Assembly (NCBI GenBank): GCA_017445925.1
Contig: JAFSRW010000051.1
Location: 1-64,000, forward strand
Length of the DNA: 64,000 bases
Direction: 5' to 3'
DNA from: Bacteroidaceae bacterium
GTDB taxonomy: Bacteria > Bacteroidota > Bacteroidia > Bacteroidales > Bacteroidaceae
Of this stretch, positions 60,897 to 64,000 are shown piece after piece. Made by a program: the position numbers and the translations under genes. Positions within the stretch are counted from its first letter, which is position 1. Every line of letters starts with the position of its first letter. Below the pieces are notes generated by a model that ran no database searches, was not told the origin of the DNA, and worked only from the letters and a program-made list of their open reading frames with translations.

Positions 60897-63587
60897 ATGA
60901 TAGAGAACGAAAACATGATGGATGGGATTACCCATCACCTTAACAAAATGTACCAAAGCTGGTTCCTGGATTACGCCTCGTATGTAATTCTGGAACGAGC
61001 AGTCCCCCATATCGGCGACGGATTCAAACCCGTTCAACGACGTATCATGCACTCCATGAAGCGCATGGATGACGGTCGTTACAATAAGGTAGCCAACATT
61101 GTGGGTCATACCATGCAATTCCATCCCCACGGCGATGCCAGCATCAAGGATGCATTGGTACAGTTGGGACAGAAAGACCTATTGATTGACTGCCAAGGAA
61201 ACTGGGGTAACATCATCACGGGTGACGATGCTGCTGCGGGTCGTTATATCGAGGCACGCCTAAGCAAATTTGCCCTTGATGTAGTCTTTAATCCCAAGAC
61301 CACCGAGTGGAAACTCTCTTACGATGGGCGTAACAAGGAGCCTATCGCCTTGCCCGTTAAGTTCCCCTTACTGTTGGCACAGGGAGCCGAGGGTATTGCC
61401 GTGGGTCTGAACTGTAAAATTCTGCCTCACAACCTGAATGAGATATGCGAAGCAGCCATCCAGTACCTGCATGGCGAGGAGTTTCATATCTATCCCGACT
61501 TCCCCACAGGTGGCAGCATAGACGTTTCCCGTTACAACGACGGGCAGCGAGGCGGTGTGGTTCGTGTTCGTGCCAAAATAGAAAAGCGTGATAATAAGAC
61601 GTTGGCTATCACAGAGATTCCTTACGGCAAGACCACAGGAACAGCCAGCAAGCCCAGCACCTTCATAGAGAGCATCCTGAAGGCCAACGAGAAGGGCAAG
61701 ATTAAGATAAGAAATGTAGAAGACCTGACAGCCGACAAGGCAGAGATTCTTATCCATCTGACTCCCGGAGCCAGCAGCGACAAGACCATAGATGCCCTGT
61801 ATGCCTGTACCGACTGCGAAATCAGTATCTCGCCCAACTGCTGCGTGATAGACGAGCGCAAGCCCGCTTTTCTTTCGGTCAGTGATGTGCTACGTAGGAA
61901 TGTTGATACCACCCTGAACCTGCTGAAGCAGGAACGACTCATCCGCAGGGGCGAGTTGATGGAGGCATTGCATTTTGCATCCTTGGAGCAAATCTTCATT
62001 GAAGAGCGCATCTACAAAGACAAGCAATTCGAGAATGCCAAGACGATGGATGCCGCCTGCGAATGGATTGACGAACGTCTGACCCCTTGGTACCCCAAAA
62101 TGGTACGCGAGGTGACAAAGGATGATATCCTCCGTTTGATGGATATCAAGATGGCCCGAATCCTGAAATTCAACAAGGACAAGGCCGAGGAGAACATCGC
62201 CCGTATCAAGGATGAAGTAAAACAGATAGACAAGGAACTTGCCAACATGGTGGAAGTGACCTGCGATTGGTTCCGCTTCATACAAGAGAAATATGGTAAG
62301 GACCATCCACGTCTGACGGAGATCCGTAACTTTGATAATATCAGCGCTGCCAAGGTAGTTGAGGCCAACGAGAAGCTGTTCATCAACCGCGAGGAAGGTT
62401 TCATAGGAACATCCCTCAAGAAGGATGAGTTTGTTTGCAACTGCTCGGATATTGATGATGTGATTGTCTTCTACAAGGACGGAACCTACAAGGTTGTGCG
62501 CATAGCCGAGAAAATCTTTGTGGGTGAAACGGAACGCAGCAAAGCTGAAAAGAAAAAGGCAGAAGTAATACACTTAGCCATCTTCCGCAAGAGCGATTCA
62601 CGTACCATATATAATGTGGTCTATCGCGATGGCAAGAATGGCATCTGCTACATCAAACGCTTTAATGTGACCAGCGTGACACGCGACCGTGAGTACGACC
62701 TTACTCAGGGCAAGCCTGGCAGCAAGGTGCTGTACTTCACCGCCAATCCCAACGGCGAAGCAGAGGTAATTAAGGTCATCCTGAAACCAAACCCCAAACT
62801 GAAGCGAGTATTCTTTGACAAAGACTTTTCGGAACTGGCCATTAAGGGGCGTCAGAGTATGGGTAACATGCTGACCAAGTTGGATGTGAGCCGTATCACC
62901 CTGAAGAGTCATGGTGTGAGCACGTTGGGTGGTCGGAAAGTGTGGTACGACCCCGACGTGAAACGTCTGAACTACGATGAGCAGGGCAACTACTTAGGCG
63001 AATTCAACAGCGACGATCAGATTCTGGTAATTCTGAAGAGCGGCGATTTCTATCTGACCAACTTCGATCTGAACAACCACTTCGAAGATAACCTCTTGCG
63101 CATTGAGAAGTACGATGCCAGCAAGGTGTGGACTGTTGCCCTCTTTGACCAAGACCAAAGTGGATTCCTCTATGTGAAACGTTTTGGCATGGAGGCCACC
63201 ACTCGCAGGCAGAACTTCCTAGGCGAGAATCCTGACAACCAGATGCTCATCCTTACAGATGTGGCATTCCCCCGACTGCTGGTAACCATGGGTGGCAACG
63301 ACAGTTTCCGCGAACCCATAGAGGTAGATGCAGAGGAGTTTATCTCCGTTAAGAGTTTCAAGGCTCGCGGCAAACGCGTGACGACCAATAACGTGGCCAA
63401 AGTGGAGGAGTTGGAACCAATAAAGACCCTCTCCCCTACCCTCCCTCGTGAAGGGGAGGTAGAAGTCGAGGAGAAAGCAGAAGAAACATCTCCTGAGGTA
63501 GAGGATATAGACGACGACTTCGCAGGTAAGAGCCAGCAGGATGTGGCAGATGAGATGAACGGACAGTTACATTTGTTTGATGATTAA
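60897..63587 (+). CDS. parC: DNA topoisomerase IV subunit A (ParC/GyrA family)
   Basis: 896 residues from the ATG at 60897. Type IIA topoisomerase breakage-reunion domain with GDGFKPVQRRI, HPHGDAS and active-site Y117 in AAGRYIEARL. The C-terminal beta-propeller carries repeats such as DDQILVILKSGDFYLT. With the B subunit (not in window) it decatenates daughter chromosomes. The acidic C-terminal linker contains TLSPTLPREGE (844-854), encoded by a copy of the CCCTCTCCCCT...GAAGGGGAGG intergenic repeat. The next gene overlaps it by eight bases. Confidence 0.92.
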   Translation: MIENENMMDGITHHLNKMYQSWFLDYASYVILERAVPHIGDGFKPVQRRIMHSMKRMDDGRYNKVANIVGHTMQFHPHGDASIKDALVQLGQKDLLIDCQGNWGNIITGDDAAAGRYIEARLSKFALDVVFNPKTTEWKLSYDGRNKEPIALPVKFPLLLAQGAEGIAVGLNCKILPHNLNEICEAAIQYLHGEEFHIYPDFPTGGSIDVSRYNDGQRGGVVRVRAKIEKRDNKTLAITEIPYGKTTGTASKPSTFIESILKANEKGKIKIRNVEDLTADKAEILIHLTPGASSDKTIDALYACTDCEISISPNCCVIDERKPAFLSVSDVLRRNVDTTLNLLKQERLIRRGELMEALHFASLEQIFIEERIYKDKQFENAKTMDAACEWIDERLTPWYPKMVREVTKDDILRLMDIKMARILKFNKDKAEENIARIKDEVKQIDKELANMVEVTCDWFRFIQEKYGKDHPRLTEIRNFDNISAAKVVEANEKLFINREEGFIGTSLKKDEFVCNCSDIDDVIVFYKDGTYKVVRIAEKIFVGETERSKAEKKKAEVIHLAIFRKSDSRTIYNVVYRDGKNGICYIKRFNVTSVTRDREYDLTQGKPGSKVLYFTANPNGEAEVIKVILKPNPKLKRVFFDKDFSELAIKGRQSMGNMLTKLDVSRITLKSHGVSTLGGRKVWYDPDVKRLNYDEQGNYLGEFNSDDQILVILKSGDFYLTNFDLNNHFEDNLLRIEKYDASKVWTVALFDQDQSGFLYVKRFGMEATTRRQNFLGENPDNQMLILTDVAFPRLLVTMGGNDSFREPIEVDAEEFISVKSFKARGKRVTTNNVAKVEELEPIKTLSPTLPREGEVEVEEKAEETSPEVEDIDDDFAGKSQQDVADEMNGQLHLFDD

Positions 63588-64000
63588 AAGGTTATTTCTC
63601 CTTCATAGCTTATGCCTGATAGCTATAGCAGGTTTGGCACAAGACTATACCAGATCTACGCTCTTTGGTGTGGGATTCAGCAATCAGCTTGATACCTATC
63701 TCTCTCCTATGGAGTACACGGGCTTTCAACTCAGTTTCCTTACAGCAAGGGAACGTATGACACACTGGGCCGACGGCAACCTCTCCTTCCAGAGTCTGCT
63801 GCAAGGTGCCTTTTCGCATACCAAGAATCCTGCCCGTACAGCTACTGCATGGGGCGGACGTTTGGCCTATGATGCCGGTTGGCATTATCATTGGAAGCTT
63901 TCCGACAAGTTTTCCTTGAAGGCAGGTGGTCTGGTGGGTGCCGATCTGGGGTTCCTCTATATAGCCCGCAACTCCAACAATCCCGCTCAGGGACGTTTTG
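63580..64000 (+). CDS. Secreted, probably outer-membrane protein, C-terminus beyond window
   Basis: First 140 codons visible. ATG at 63580 overlaps the topoisomerase stop (ATGATTAA), indicating co-transcription. Signal peptide MIKRLFLLHSLC ends near GLAQ. The mature part (LFGVGFSNQLDTYLSPMEYTGFQ, LKAGGLVGADLGFLY) has alternating residues typical of outer-membrane beta-barrels. Family not recognised. Confidence 0.7.
   Translation, partial: MIKRLFLLHSLCLIAIAGLAQDYTRSTLFGVGFSNQLDTYLSPMEYTGFQLSFLTARERMTHWADGNLSFQSLLQGAFSHTKNPARTATAWGGRLAYDAGWHYHWKLSDKFSLKAGGLVGADLGFLYIARNSNNPAQGRF

Noticed and set aside
1-64000. tRNA, rRNA or replication origin
   Set aside because: No cloverleaf, rRNA core sequence or origin-like cluster of binding sites was recognised by eye.

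Overview
The window looks like a Prevotella-type chromosome (Bacteroidales; Prevotella/Xylanibacter/Segatella in the broad sense). The evidence is tandem SusC/SusD pairs with fibre-degrading glycoside hydrolases, many Bacteroidetes lipoproteins, eukaryote-like glycyl-tRNA synthetase, and promoters that repeatedly fit the Bacteroides pattern TTTG-N20-TAnnTTTG rather than -35/-10 boxes. No Shine-Dalgarno-rich starts, tRNA or rRNA genes were seen. Species is inference; no search was run.

Region 1 (1-19.6 kb) is accessory. Two large secreted MBG-repeat proteins (1-3399 on -, cut by the window edge, and 12611-18235 on +) point away from each other. They share almost identical 147-bp 5' leaders lying as inverted repeats about 9 kb apart. 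Between the leaders are three AAA+ ATPases of the archaeal-ATPase type, a tyrosine recombinase, a fragment of a PD-(D/E)XK (Rpn-type) transposase, further inverted repeats, and several short arrays of palindromes, three of them with exact 21- or 22-bp periods. Behind the second MBG protein come a 41-residue peptide gene and a smaller secreted protein that shares its C-terminal module.

Region 2 (19.6-22.7 kb) holds a DUF4143 ATPase bracketed by 200-bp, 99% identical direct repeats. The right copy carries a full promoter feeding a DUF4160/DUF2442 pair, a putative toxin-antitoxin module.

Region 3 (22.8-48.8 kb) is a hemicellulose (xyloglucan/xylan) utilisation locus. GH31 alpha-xylosidase and GH10 xylanase lie on +. 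SusC-SusD-SusC-SusD, a surface glycan-binding lipoprotein, GH3 and GH5 lie on -, reading left from 44.3 kb. A GH43 of the arabinofuranosidase-like type lies on + beyond glyS and an FKBP lipoprotein. A consistent reading is that surface GH5/GH10 cut the backbone, SusCD imports oligosaccharides, and GH31, GH43 and GH3 remove xylose, arabinose and glucose. No regulator of the locus is inside the window.

Region 4 (48.8-64 kb) is mostly core: a NahK-like sugar kinase, an MG2-like large secreted protein, a Dna2-like nuclease-helicase, a tightly overlapped GH3 / SpoU methyltransferase / D-2-hydroxyacid dehydrogenase operon, topoisomerase IV subunit A, and the start of a secreted protein cut by the right edge.

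Across the whole window intergenic DNA is built from a small set of short reiterated words (GTTAACGATAAC, TTCAAGATTCAGG, ATTAAGCT, GGTTAGA, CTTATGGGG, GCCAATA and others). The same words intrude into at least three coding regions: they cut off the tail of the GH10 xylanase, and they sit in frame in the helicase and in topoisomerase IV.
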